A stretch of 64,000 nt of DNA from Porphyromonas pasteri (GCF_014647755.1 NZ_BMPU01000002.1:186001-250000); one strand, 5' to 3'; shown: positions 1 through 8,001, counted from the first letter of the stretch. Made by a program: numbers and translations. Notes: generated by a model not told the origin, from the sequence alone.

Positions 1-368
1 TCGTGGGCGGGGCGGCGCTCGACGCGGACGCGGGGGAAGGGCTCGTGGCGGATGACGACCTCGGGATAGGTCTTGTCGTCCTTGAGAAGGATGTTGTAGC
101 GGGGCTGGTGCTCCTTGATGAGGGAGTTCTCGAGGATAAGGGCCTCAGCTTCGGAGCCCACGACGACGTACTCGATACCGCGGATCTGGCGCACCAGAAG
201 GCGGGTCTTCGAGCTGGGTACGTCGCGCTGGAAGTAGCTACTGACGCGGCGACGCAGGTTCTTCGCCTTCCCGACGTAGATGATCGTGCCCTCCTGGCCG
301 ATGTACTTGTAGCAGCCGGGGGCTTCGGGGAGCGTAGGGAGGATCTTGCGTATTTCGTCGAGCGTCAT
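1..368 (-). CDS. uvrC: Excinuclease ABC subunit C (UvrC), N-terminal part, cut by window edge
   Basis: Reverse-strand reading from the ATG at 366-368 gives 122 codons that run off the left edge without a stop. They form the GIY-YIG nuclease domain of UvrC: the opening MTLDEIRKILPTLPEAPG, then GTIIYVGKAKNLRRRVSSYF, the IEYVVVGSEAEALILENSLI segment and KEHQPRYNILLKDDKTYP, all in family order. UvrC makes the 3' incision (GIY-YIG) and 5' incision (C-terminal domain, outside this window) in nucleotide excision repair. A TATCTTTG promoter-like element lies 46 bp upstream. Identification is very secure; only the length is unknown. Confidence 0.96.
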   Translation of the reverse strand, partial: MTLDEIRKILPTLPEAPGCYKYIGQEGTIIYVGKAKNLRRRVSSYFQRDVPSSKTRLLVRQIRGIEYVVVGSEAEALILENSLIKEHQPRYNILLKDDKTYPEVVIRHEPFPRVRVERRPAH

Positions 369-413
369 CGTGTCTTATCTGAGGGAGGTGGGGCAAAGTC
401 GCCCCCATTACAA

Positions 414-421
414 CAAAGATA
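414..421 (-). promoter_or_regulatory. Candidate -7 promoter element of uvrC
   Basis: The forward strand reads CAAAGATA, so the reverse strand reads TATCTTTG, matching the Bacteroidetes -7 consensus TAnnTTTG. It lies 46 bp upstream of the uvrC start. I see no clear -33 partner. Inferred from motif and position only. Confidence 0.5.
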
Positions 422-572
422 AGGGAAAGATGGTGCGCTCCCGCTCGCGCGCAAGCCGTCAGCTCGTGAAGTGGCTAAAGGTGGGGCTTCTTCGCCGTAA
501 GATTAGCCCTTTCGGCGGGGAGTACGGCGGGGCGCAGAGGCGCCCTAGAATGCGGGCTTGCGGAGGGAGGCA

Positions 573-655
573 TATCACTACTCGTTCGTAGTGCAGACCT
601 ATAGTGGTTCGCGCGTCGACCTATATAGGTCGCGACCTTTAAACCAATAGAGGCA
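573..655 (-). repeat. Partial single iteron array (copy A) of the RACC-N6-GGTY family
   Basis: Elements start at 573 (degenerate, core ACTACT), 596 (GACCTATAGTGGTT), 618 (GACCTATATAGGTC) and, weakly, 642, so the spacing is 23, 22 and 24 bp. The 573-617 part matches array F at 7195-7239 nearly base for base. The third element carries the TATATA core of the compound copies, so this array mixes core types. It lies 150 bp upstream of the uvrC promoter element. The flank at about 461-540 resembles the flanks of copies B, C and D but lacks their CAAAGTTA motif. The stretch 369-709 has no convincing gene. Confidence 0.8.
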
Positions 656-709
656 CAACTCTATGCATTTCACTGGACTTTCTTCTCCCTTTTTTATTGC
701 GGAAGTACA

Positions 710-967
710 CTATTTAACATTGCGACTTTCCTCTATTAGCCTTTCTTTTGATGGCAACTTCTCCACGTTAAGAACAAAGGCTGTGGTATCATCATACACT
801 ATAGTTAAGTATCCCTTATGTTCCCACACCTTTAAGACAGGAAGTATTCTTTCTCTTTCCCTATATATAATAGGAGGAAAGGCATCCCATGTATAAGTAG
901 GACTATAGGCAAATGGATCATGGCAAATATAAGTTGCCAACAAACGAATGATCTTTATCCTCTTCAT
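710..967 (-). CDS. Small hypothetical protein (85 aa), AT-rich
   Basis: I do not recognise this 85-residue reading frame. It starts MKRIKIIRLLATYICHDP and ends in a charged segment, with no signal peptide, membrane segment or known motif. Its bases are visibly AT-richer than the flanking genes, as in the orphan gene at 7364-7909, which suggests transfer. It sits between iteron arrays A (573-655) and B (1103-1407). A TAACTTTG promoter-like element (1023-1030) lies 56 bp upstream on the same strand. It may be a gene remnant rather than an intact gene; the promoter is the main reason to keep it. Confidence 0.45.
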   Translation of the reverse strand: MKRIKIIRLLATYICHDPFAYSPTYTWDAFPPIIYRERERILPVLKVWEHKGYLTIVYDDTTAFVLNVEKLPSKERLIEESRNVK

Positions 968-1022
968 TTTACTTAAATGTTATTACCTCTCCTGTTTTAA
1001 GGTAGTCCCCCCAATTTGTGGT

Positions 1023-1030
1023 CAAAGTTA
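1023..1030 (-). promoter_or_regulatory. Repeat-flank -7 promoter element (TAACTTTG)
   Basis: CAAAGTTA on the forward strand is TAACTTTG on the reverse strand, a match to TAnnTTTG. It is embedded in a conserved flank (TCAAAGTTAGCC) that recurs at 8002-8009 and 18726-18733, each time 73-74 bp from the edge of an iteron array. It points at the small gene at 710-967. Confidence 0.5.
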
Positions 1031-1102
1031 GCCCTTTCGGCGGGAGTACGGCGGGGGAGCTACGGGAGGGACAGGTGCGGGCTTGTGGATGGGGGTAGTG
1101 TG

Positions 1103-1410
1103 AACCTATATTGGTCGGCGGGCTGACCTATATAGGTCGTCATCGCGACCTATATAGCTTCGTCGTCGGACCAATATAGGTCAGCCCGCCGACCTATATA
1201 GGTTGATTTATCTTCCTGCGGTAGGGTGGTGGTGCAAGCGGTGTCTATCATAGATAGAGCTATAGCGAAAAGCTACCACGACAAGAAGAGGAGGGGGATA
1301 TGCGAACCAGTACTGGTCGCCGAAGTGACCAGTACTGGTAACTGATATCAACTAGTACTACTTCGCGCTGCGACCAGTACTGGTCAGCCGAGTGACCAGT
1401 ACTGGTTACT
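1103..1410 (-). repeat. Compound iteron repeat, copy B (two five-unit arrays)
   Basis: Array 1 (1103-1204) has 14-bp elements starting at 1103, 1125, 1147, 1169 and 1191, exactly 22 bp apart, with TATATA-like cores. Array 2 (1305-1407) has elements at 1305, 1327, 1350, 1372 and 1394 with AGTACT cores. Perfect elements read RACC-N6-GGTY; the middle element of each array is degenerate (GACCTATATAGCTT and AACTAGTACTACTT). Units 1-2 and 4-5 of array 1, spacers included, form a 36-bp inverted repeat with two mismatches. A conserved linker of about 100 bp containing GGTAGGGTGGTGGTGCAAGC joins the arrays. Homology to copy C continues to about 1530, past a GAGAAAAAGAAA run. No gene is visible in 968-1547. 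Confidence 0.92.
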
Positions 1411-1547
1411 TTCCCATCCTTGTACGGGGTGCGGTATGGGGTTGTAGTACAGAGCGTTGTGATATGTTCGCTCGGAGAGCCTTTTCCCAGCTGAGAAAAA
1501 GAAACCTCCCCGAGGAGCGGGATCGTCGGCTTGGTGTGAGGTGGAGG

Positions 1548-2390
1548 CTACTCCAGCTCGATGGGATTGAAGGGGATCGTCCAGGAGAGTGCTTCGGCTT
1601 TCGTCAGGAAATTCCCCTGCGCATCCTGTGGATATACCCGCTGGCCATTGGCCTCAAAGGTCTGTATCGGGTGCTTGTGTAGTCGCTGATAGTAGTCCCT
1701 GAACTGTGCACGACTGACCGACTTCACCAAGCGAATCTTCCACTCCACGATGTCCGCACTACGCTGACATAGGGCGTCGAGTACGAAGTGATGCGCTCCA
1801 TCCATGCTGTGCAGCTCGAGGATCAGCCCAGGGAGGCCGCCAAAGAAGTTCGGGCCAGCGGAGATCGGGATGCTGGGAGTAAACCAAGCTTCGTAGCTTC
1901 TCCCGCGGAACTGGCACGTGGCACGCTGTGCCTCGTAGCCAGAGATGACCTTCTTCTTACCTGTCAGCGTCCATGAGAACGTCGGGGTGTCGGTGTACTT
2001 CAGCGTGGGGCCTGAGAGAGGCGTCCTGTAGTAGACCTGCGTCGTACCATTGGTCAGATCGCGGTAGTAGCAGAAGGGAGACAGACCTTCATCTGGTATT
2101 TTTACCTGGGCGTATTTATTGGCATCATGAGTAAGAGCAGAGTCTGCCTGCCAGAGTCTGTAGCTGTAGGACTTGACAAGCGCCTTGCCCAGCTCCACGC
2201 GGATGATGTCTTCTTGGAAGTCTTTACTCTCGGCAGGTGTCTTGTGGCGGTAGGTGTAGTCCACGAAGTACTCGGACTTCCCGAGGATCTTCCCTGCTTG
2301 CAGGCGCATCTGTATAGTAGGGAACTGTGCGAGCAGGCCGAGGGGGCTCATGCTCACGAAGGTGAGTAAGAGGAGAAAGAGGTTTCGCAT
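1548..2390 (-). CDS. GLPGLI family secreted protein
   Basis: A 280-residue protein with an N-terminal signal peptide (MRNLFLLLLTFVSMSPLGLLAQ) and the family-defining GGLPGLILEL motif near residue 190. The block before it is typical of the family: WTLTGKKKVISGYEAQ, then FRGRSYEAWFTPSIPIS. The usual Cys after Gly-Tyr (present in the paralogue at 5991-6836) is Glu here. GLPGLI proteins are Bacteroidota exported proteins of unknown biochemical function, often beside TonB-type receptors, as here. It is last in a reverse-strand run of three GLPGLI genes around one receptor. Confidence 0.9.
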   Translation of the reverse strand: MRNLFLLLLTFVSMSPLGLLAQFPTIQMRLQAGKILGKSEYFVDYTYRHKTPAESKDFQEDIIRVELGKALVKSYSYRLWQADSALTHDANKYAQVKIPDEGLSPFCYYRDLTNGTTQVYYRTPLSGPTLKYTDTPTFSWTLTGKKKVISGYEAQRATCQFRGRSYEAWFTPSIPISAGPNFFGGLPGLILELHSMDGAHHFVLDALCQRSADIVEWKIRLVKSVSRAQFRDYYQRLHKHPIQTFEANGQRVYPQDAQGNFLTKAEALSWTIPFNPIELE

Positions 2391-2423
2391 AAGGCAGTCT
2401 GATATGATGTGTTATCCCATTAG

Positions 2424-3260
2424 CTACTCCAGCTCGATGGGGTTGTAGTAGAAGGTCGGGTTTTTGATTTGGATGCCTGCGCCAGGGAACGCTGTCGTGA
2501 GCGTCTGCACGATATTGGCATGCATGCGCCTACATAGATCACGGACTTTGCTCCGATCTGTGCGCTTGTAGTTGTCTTTATACTTGACGATGGGCAAGGC
2601 CTTGGGGAGCTGTGAGACACTTGTTGCCTCGAAGATGTACTCCCTCTTGGCATCATAAGCCTCCAAGATCAGGCCAGGAGCGTCACCCAAGAGCCACGGG
2701 CCATTGGAGATGGGGATATCCGTCGCTACCCAAGCGGTATAGTCACGGCCTCGGAAGCGTGCCGTAGCCTTCTGACATGAATAGCCGAGTACGTCCTTGC
2801 GCTCATCGGTGAGTGTCCATGACTGGGGGTGTAGCTCATCAGTGTAGATGAGGGTATATCGGTAGGAGTAGACGAAGAGTCTAAAGGTAAGCTCGCTGTA
2901 GGGCTTGGTGCCACTCAGATACTTATAGACCTCCATACCTCCCATTCCCCGCGCCTCGATACCAGGTCCAGCCTCTTGGCTCTCTGCTGCGATAAGCTCC
3001 TGCTGGTTGTCGAGGACGCAGACGTGTCCGAACTTCGAGATCTTCCGCCCGACGAGGAGGTACATCTCGTTCGTCACCTTGTCGTGCTTCTTCGGGTCGA
3101 GGAGGCAGGTCGTCTTGTAGTCAATGCGATAGTTCGCTGAGTCCAGGACGGTGTATTTCCTGATATCGAAGGGATGTATACTGCCGATAGGGCTCTGAGC
3201 ATGGGAGGAGAGGCTTAGTCCGAGGCTCAGTAATAGTGCATAGAGCGCTATTGACTTCAT
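2424..3260 (-). CDS. GLPGLI family secreted protein, divergent motif
   Basis: A 278-residue protein. I chose the ATG at 3260 (MKSIALYALLLSLGLSLSSHAQ) because it begins a clean signal peptide; the frame stays open upstream to 3458 but that part overlaps the receptor gene at 3305 and is not signal-like. The ATG at 3278 (MKDTIS) is an alternative. The family block is present: WTLTDERKDVLGYSCQKA, FRGRDYTAWVATDIPIS, then GDAPGLILEA where most members have GLPGLIL. It lies 33 bp from the neighbouring GLPGLI gene and 44 bp from the receptor, consistent with one transcript. Function unknown. Confidence 0.88.
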   Translation of the reverse strand: MKSIALYALLLSLGLSLSSHAQSPIGSIHPFDIRKYTVLDSANYRIDYKTTCLLDPKKHDKVTNEMYLLVGRKISKFGHVCVLDNQQELIAAESQEAGPGIEARGMGGMEVYKYLSGTKPYSELTFRLFVYSYRYTLIYTDELHPQSWTLTDERKDVLGYSCQKATARFRGRDYTAWVATDIPISNGPWLLGDAPGLILEAYDAKREYIFEATSVSQLPKALPIVKYKDNYKRTDRSKVRDLCRRMHANIVQTLTTAFPGAGIQIKNPTFYYNPIELE

Positions 3261-3304
3261 AGAGATGGTGTCCTTCATTCGTCTGTGGGATCTTGCTATG
3301 CGTA

Positions 3305-5953
3305 TTAGAAGAGCTTGAATCGCGCCTTGAGCATTATGGCTGAGGGACGTATGTCGTAGTAGCTGTGCGAGGCGACGAGGTCGGAGAGCGTCCCCGAGCT
3401 GTAGAGGCGTGCACCGAGGATGTTCGTCCAGTCGAGGGTGAGGCGCACCTTCCGCCACGTGTAGGCGAGTCCAAGGTCAGCGAGTGTGAAGTGCCTCCCT
3501 TGAGTCACTGCATCGTTGTAGTAGTGCTCGGCGGTGAGCTTGATAGCGACATCCTCGAGGACATTCACGTGCGAGATGACCTTGTGACTGAGGCTCTGTA
3601 TCGGTGTGAGCCAGCTCCTATGCTCGAGGCGACTGCGGTGCAGACCCCAGGCGACGTTGTACTCCATCGTGAGCCACGGTAGCGGCTTGAGGGAGCACCT
3701 CCCGCTGGCGCTGGCCCACTGACTCGTATAGCCGAGGAGCTTCCCTTCGAGGTAGCTCTTACCCTCGCTCTGGCCGAGGGCTGCATCCCCAGAGACCGAG
3801 AGGGAGATCCAGTCATAGCCTTTGCTGAAGCGTGCATTGGCCGAATAGCTCTGCCCCGAGTGCGGCAGGGGAAGGCGCTCTACGACGGTGAGTGGAGGCT
3901 CGATCTTCAGCGAAGAGATGGCTTCACTGCGGTGGTGGCTGTAGCTGACCCCCGCGCTGAGGAAGAGCATCGAGAAGATATCCTTGTAGCTGAGGGTAAG
4001 CCCAGTGCTGGCCGTGCGCGAGCTGAACTGACGCATCTCGTGACGCGTCAGGCTGCGGTAGCTCTGCATGATATACCCTGCGTAGAGCGAGCTGAGGCTG
4101 GGCTGTGTGAGGGCTATCGAGCCGTTCAGCTTGAGCGTGAAGTCCGAGGCGAACTTATAGCTCACCCAGCCCCGCGGCTCGAAGTATAGCTTCCCCTCCG
4201 AGAGCCTTTCGCTTGGGCGGAAGCCGTCCTGCATCAGCGTGTGGTAGTAGAAGAGCGGGAGTACGGCGTCGAGGCTGAAGACCTCGGACTTGTAGCTCAG
4301 CTCATGCCCCAGCCCAGCGCCAAGGCGAGTGAAGCTGATCCCGTTGTGCATATCCCGCGAGGGGAGAGGCTGGTAGGTGCCCGTGAGGCTCGTCGCTCCC
4401 AGCTCGGTATCCAGCGCCTGATGCTGGGCTTGGAGGAAGAGCCGTGGGCTGATCCGTAGCTCCCCGATATGCCATGCGGAGAGCAGGGCGAGCTCGGCGA
4501 AGCTGAGGAAGGCGCGGTGCCGTACGTCTTGCGTGAGCTCGGCATAGGGCGCTCCGCTATTGATGCGGGGAGCATAGAGCCCTGGCTGGATGCTTAGACG
4601 GTGCGGGGAGGTCGCTACGGCATTGCGCCAGAGGATCTCACCGCCCTTGCCGTCTGCCTTCGTCCGTACCCAGTGTGAGGTATTGGTCGCTGAGAGGTAG
4701 CGCTGGCGCATCTGCTGTGTGAGGTCCTCTCCCGCTGAGACGATGCCGTGCTCTTGCTCCCACGAGGCCTTGAGCTCGAGGAGGTTGTTGAAGTAGAGCT
4801 GCTCCTTATTGATGTTGTAGCGTAGCTCGCCCTCGAGCTGATCGATCGTACCGCGATTGCGCAGGTCTTCGCTGATGACCTTCGTGCCCTCGGGGAGGAA
4901 GTAAGTCGTCTGCGAGGCGCCATGTGTGCGCTCTCGGTCGTGGAAGAAGATGAGGTTGGCGTTCAGCTCCGCTTCATTCTTCAGCTTGTAGAGGTTGTTG
5001 GAGGAGAAGGCGTGCGTGTCGTTGTCATAGTAGCGAGGGCGAGAGATGCGGGGCTCGTCGGGCTGCTGTAGCGAGGTCATCGTGAGGCTGGGTAGGGGAG
5101 AGCCCCCGGTGAAAGAGCGCAGCTCGCGGCGTATGTCCTCCCCGTTATCATTGCTCTTGGCGGTCAAGACGTGCTGTCGCAGCTTGGCGAAGTATAGCCC
5201 GATCAGCTCTTCGCTGCGCCTCACCCTACCGTCATAGCCGAGGCCGAGCTGTGCCGTCATGCTGAAGGTGCCCTTGACTTCGTCCTTCAGCTTGAGGTTG
5301 ATGGCGGCCTCGCTGCTGGGCTGGGTCTTCTCGAGCGCCTTGACGGGCTGGTGGTTCTCGAGGACCTGCACAGTGGCGACGTCTTTGGCCGATATGTTGT
5401 TCGTCGCGATGCCGTAGCGCCCTTGCAGGGCATCCAGCCCCTCGATGTAGAACTTATTGATCGGTTTCCCCTGGTACTTGATGAAGCCGTCCACCGAGAC
5501 CTCTATATTCGGGAGCTTACGCAGGACGTCGGCGATGACTACATCATTCTTCCCGATGAAGGCGCCGACGGAGTAATTGACCGTGTCCTTCTTCCCCCAG
5601 ATCTTACGAGCCTTCACCTGTACCTCTCTTAGGAGGGTGCGTGACTCCTTGACTCGGAAGTCGCAGGTCTGACTGACGTTCTCCACGCGGCGGTCCATAC
5701 GCTCGATCTCCATACTCGCTACGCTGATGAGGAGCTGGGGCTGCGTGCTGCTGACGCTTAGGCGGTAGCTGCCGAGGGCATCGGTGAAGGTGTAGGCTAA
5801 GATCGTGCTGTCCGTCGGCACTAAGGCCAGCACACGGGCGTACTCTACGGGCGCCCCTTGGAGGGTGCGTACGTGCCCCGTGATGATACTCTGCCCGTAG
5901 GAGGATGATAGGCTGAGTAGGAGGGCGAGGAGGAAGAGGATGTATCGCTTCAT
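3305..5953 (-). CDS. TonB-type outer-membrane receptor with carboxypeptidase-regulatory-like domain, linked to GLPGLI genes
   Basis: An 882-residue protein. The start at 5953 gives a signal peptide (MKRYILFLLALLLSLSSSYG); the frame is open further upstream but that part overlaps the next gene. Residues about 22-100 form a carboxypeptidase-regulatory-like (CarboxypepD_reg) domain starting ITGHVRTLQGAPVEYARV. Residues about 130-230 resemble a plug (VADVLRKLPNIEVSVDG, then NKFYIEGLDALQGRYG), and the rest is beta-barrel-like, ending in Phe. It is flanked on both sides by GLPGLI genes, a common arrangement in Bacteroidota. The substrate is unknown. No standard TonB box was identified, so it may be a barrel without TonB dependence. 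Confidence 0.85.
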   Translation of the reverse strand: MKRYILFLLALLLSLSSSYGQSIITGHVRTLQGAPVEYARVLALVPTDSTILAYTFTDALGSYRLSVSSTQPQLLISVASMEIERMDRRVENVSQTCDFRVKESRTLLREVQVKARKIWGKKDTVNYSVGAFIGKNDVVIADVLRKLPNIEVSVDGFIKYQGKPINKFYIEGLDALQGRYGIATNNISAKDVATVQVLENHQPVKALEKTQPSSEAAINLKLKDEVKGTFSMTAQLGLGYDGRVRRSEELIGLYFAKLRQHVLTAKSNDNGEDIRRELRSFTGGSPLPSLTMTSLQQPDEPRISRPRYYDNDTHAFSSNNLYKLKNEAELNANLIFFHDRERTHGASQTTYFLPEGTKVISEDLRNRGTIDQLEGELRYNINKEQLYFNNLLELKASWEQEHGIVSAGEDLTQQMRQRYLSATNTSHWVRTKADGKGGEILWRNAVATSPHRLSIQPGLYAPRINSGAPYAELTQDVRHRAFLSFAELALLSAWHIGELRISPRLFLQAQHQALDTELGATSLTGTYQPLPSRDMHNGISFTRLGAGLGHELSYKSEVFSLDAVLPLFYYHTLMQDGFRPSERLSEGKLYFEPRGWVSYKFASDFTLKLNGSIALTQPSLSSLYAGYIMQSYRSLTRHEMRQFSSRTASTGLTLSYKDIFSMLFLSAGVSYSHHRSEAISSLKIEPPLTVVERLPLPHSGQSYSANARFSKGYDWISLSVSGDAALGQSEGKSYLEGKLLGYTSQWASASGRCSLKPLPWLTMEYNVAWGLHRSRLEHRSWLTPIQSLSHKVISHVNVLEDVAIKLTAEHYYNDAVTQGRHFTLADLGLAYTWRKVRLTLDWTNILGARLYSSGTLSDLVASHSYYDIRPSAIMLKARFKLF

Positions 5954-5990
5954 AATAGCGCTGGTAGTAAGGTGAGCGAAGGGCGGGGAG

Positions 5991-6836
5991 CTACTCTGCC
6001 TCCAGCCACAGCCAAGGGAAGGAGAAGTCTCGATTCTTATTGGTATTCCCAATGTGTAGATTCTTGCCGAGTGTTTGCTCGCAGAAGAGGACCGGCTGCT
6101 TGTGCATACGTAGGATGGTCGCGCGTAGCTTCTCACGCGTAGACTTGATGTGCGGGTAGGTCCAGAAGCGGATCGGTGTGCTCTTATTCTCAACGCCTAT
6201 GCAGGTGAAGACAAAGTATGCCTCCGTATCTTCTACCGCCAGGATGAGCCCCGGCAGTCCGCAGAACTTCCACGGGCCGTCAGAGAGGGGAATATCTGAG
6301 GTGAACCAAGCGATGTACTTCCTCCCACGGAATTCCCCGAGGGCTTTCTGACACGTGTAGCTGAGGATCTTCTTGGTCTCCGACTGGATCTGCCACTTGA
6401 AGTCGGGCAATGCCTCGGTATATTGCCCGTAGCCCGCGCCGAGGAAGAGGCGGTAGGAGGTCGTCAGTACACCTGGCTTGGGGTAGCCCTTGAAGACATC
6501 TTCGGGGAAGGTAATATCACTAAAGCTATCGACCGTCTTCGCACCCTGCTTTATCTCGGCATCCGCTTTCTCGCGGGCTTTTAGGATATCACGGCTATAG
6601 GTCGCAGAGATACGCTTGCCGATGAGTAGCGTCTGCGTGTCCTTATAGGCGACGTAGCTATACTTAGGGTTGGGGTTGAGCTTGGCTGCGATCTGATAGG
6701 TGATCTCATACTTGGCGGTATCGACTACTTGGTACTTATCCGATGGCCCGTAGGAGGTCGGGAATATGTACATCTGGGCAGACAGCGTCAAGGCTTGCAT
6801 TGATAAGCACAGCAAGAAGGCTTTTACGAGTCTCAT
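5991..6836 (-). CDS. GLPGLI family secreted protein, first gene of the cluster
   Basis: A 281-residue protein with signal peptide MRLVKAFLLCLSMQALTLSAQ. The full family signature is present: the KKILSYTCQKALGEFRGRKY block, WFTSDIPLSDGPW and CGLPGLILAVED, around residues 160-210. It is the first gene of the reverse-strand cluster, 37 bp from the receptor start. A promoter-like element with both -7 and -33 parts lies about 200 bp upstream, with iteron array F just beyond. Biochemical role unknown for the family. Confidence 0.92.
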   Translation of the reverse strand: MRLVKAFLLCLSMQALTLSAQMYIFPTSYGPSDKYQVVDTAKYEITYQIAAKLNPNPKYSYVAYKDTQTLLIGKRISATYSRDILKAREKADAEIKQGAKTVDSFSDITFPEDVFKGYPKPGVLTTSYRLFLGAGYGQYTEALPDFKWQIQSETKKILSYTCQKALGEFRGRKYIAWFTSDIPLSDGPWKFCGLPGLILAVEDTEAYFVFTCIGVENKSTPIRFWTYPHIKSTREKLRATILRMHKQPVLFCEQTLGKNLHIGNTNKNRDFSFPWLWLEAE

Positions 6837-7035
6837 AGTTTCTGATGGGGTAGGGTGATCGTGGGTTAGCGTGGTATGGGGTGGCCCTCATCGTGGCGCA
6901 CCTTAGGCGGTTGTATCGTGGTGTATTGTCTTTGAGGTATGAGGGTGTGAGGCCCTTCGTGCGGCAGGGGAGGCGGGTGATGCGTTAGGTAAAGCCTCTC
7001 GAGCCGAAGGATCGCTCGGACTCAGTTATCTACCA

Positions 7036-7064
7036 CAAACTTAGTAAAAAAACACCACTGCAAA
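7036..7064 (-). promoter_or_regulatory. Candidate promoter of the GLPGLI/receptor cluster
   Basis: On the reverse strand TAAGTTTG (7036-7043) matches the -7 motif, and TTTG (7061-7064) lies 17 bp upstream as a -33 element. It sits 200 bp upstream of the first GLPGLI start and 86 bp from the near edge of iteron array F. Confidence 0.5.
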
Positions 7065-7077
7065 TGCGCAAAGAAAG

Positions 7078-7117
7078 AGCCCCCTGACACACGGCTATCC
7101 GCATACGTCAGGGGGCT
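7078..7117 (-). terminator. Probable rho-independent terminator
   Basis: AGCCCCCTGAC (7078-7088) and GTCAGGGGGCT (7107-7117) are perfectly complementary. On the reverse strand the hairpin is followed by CTTTCTTTG, so it could end transcription coming from 7364-7909. It lies just upstream of the cluster promoter and would insulate it. Confidence 0.55.
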
Positions 7118-7149
7118 TGCTGGCTATACTTATGGTAGGGTGGGATGCA

Positions 7150-7253
7150 AACCACTACTTGTTCGTAGTGCAAACCAATAGTGGTACGGGTGCAAACCAC
7201 TACTCGTTCGTAGTGCAGACCTATAGTGGTTCACGCGTCGACTAATAGTGGTC
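7150..7253 (-). repeat. Single iteron array (copy F) with AATAGT/TATAGT cores
   Basis: Five 14-bp elements start at 7150, 7173, 7195, 7218 and 7240 (spacing 23, 22, 23, 22). Units 1 and 3 are AACCACTACTYGTT, units 2 and 4 are AACCAATAGTGGTA and GACCTATAGTGGTT, and unit 5 is GACTAATAGTGGTC. Each odd unit also makes a small hairpin, ACTAC..GTAGT. The lead-in GGGATGC resembles the GATGCG lead-in of the second array in the compound copies. No gene is visible in 6837-7363. Confidence 0.85.
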
Positions 7254-7363
7254 GCTACTACCTCCTCACGGTGGTGGAAGTGATGGACGTGGTCGCCTCG
7301 GTCTGCGGTCGCACCTGCGCCTTTAGCCGCCATTCCTTTCGGTAGATATGCAGGGTAATCAAA

Positions 7364-7909
7364 TCATTTGGCGATCTTCTCAAATTCATACTTCCCTCCG
7401 ACTATAGAATGACGTTTCTCTATTTGGCTGGATATCATCTTCTTTATCTCTTCATCTTTTGTTTCGGAGAGCAGATATTCTAATGCACACAGACTTTCGG
7501 GTTGCGGTTGAGCACCAATAGCATAGATAATATTTTGAAGGTATGAACGCTTTATTGCGCTGTCTTGTGAGATATACAGAGGAATATGTCTGAATATCTT
7601 TAGTAGAAAATCTATGTTTTCTTGTTTCTTATTGAAGATACACTGGAATACACGGATTAAATCTTCATGCTCAGAATGCCAATCTTCTGTCAGTAAGACT
7701 TTCCAAATCTCTTCCAATTGTTCATTCTCATACACAGGCAACATTCTCAGATAGCATAATTTCTCTCTATCTTTTTTAGTAATCACATCCTCATATAGCC
7801 TTGATACACAGTCTATATCAGAATACCATGGTAGCAATGAATATAACTCATCTCTAGTTATCTCCCCAGATGCAAACTGGGCTATTATTTTTCTTTCAGT
7901 AGTTGTCAT
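7364..7909 (-). CDS. Hypothetical AT-rich orphan protein (181 aa)
   Basis: I do not recognise this protein. I start it at the ATG at 7909 (MTTTERKIIAQFASGEITRDEL); the longer frame to 8122 reads through iteron sequence and is rejected. It looks all-helical and acidic, without signal peptide or membrane segment, and with helical-repeat character in the second half (DEEIKKMISSQIEKR). The bases are much AT-richer than the neighbours, suggesting transfer. Size and helical, acidic character would fit an immunity-type or regulatory protein, but no motif supports that and no toxin gene is adjacent. A TAACTTTG element lies 93 bp upstream and copy C of the iteron repeat beyond it. Confidence 0.7.
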   Translation of the reverse strand: MTTTERKIIAQFASGEITRDELYSLLPWYSDIDCVSRLYEDVITKKDREKLCYLRMLPVYENEQLEEIWKVLLTEDWHSEHEDLIRVFQCIFNKKQENIDFLLKIFRHIPLYISQDSAIKRSYLQNIIYAIGAQPQPESLCALEYLLSETKDEEIKKMISSQIEKRHSIVGGKYEFEKIAK

Positions 7910-8001
7910 AAGCTTGATCTCCGACTTGGTTGAATAGTGTAATCTGCTTGTGCACGAGCCGTTGGCTCGCGAAGCGGCTAAAGACGGGGCTTCTTCGCTA
8001 T

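Noticed and set aside
3-422. Forward frame at the left edge
   Set aside because: It is the shadow of uvrC on the reverse strand, which has unmistakable UvrC sequence.
1103-1410. CRISPR array
   Set aside because: Units are 14 bp with 8-bp conserved spacers; there are no unique spacers of 30-40 bp and no cas genes in the window.
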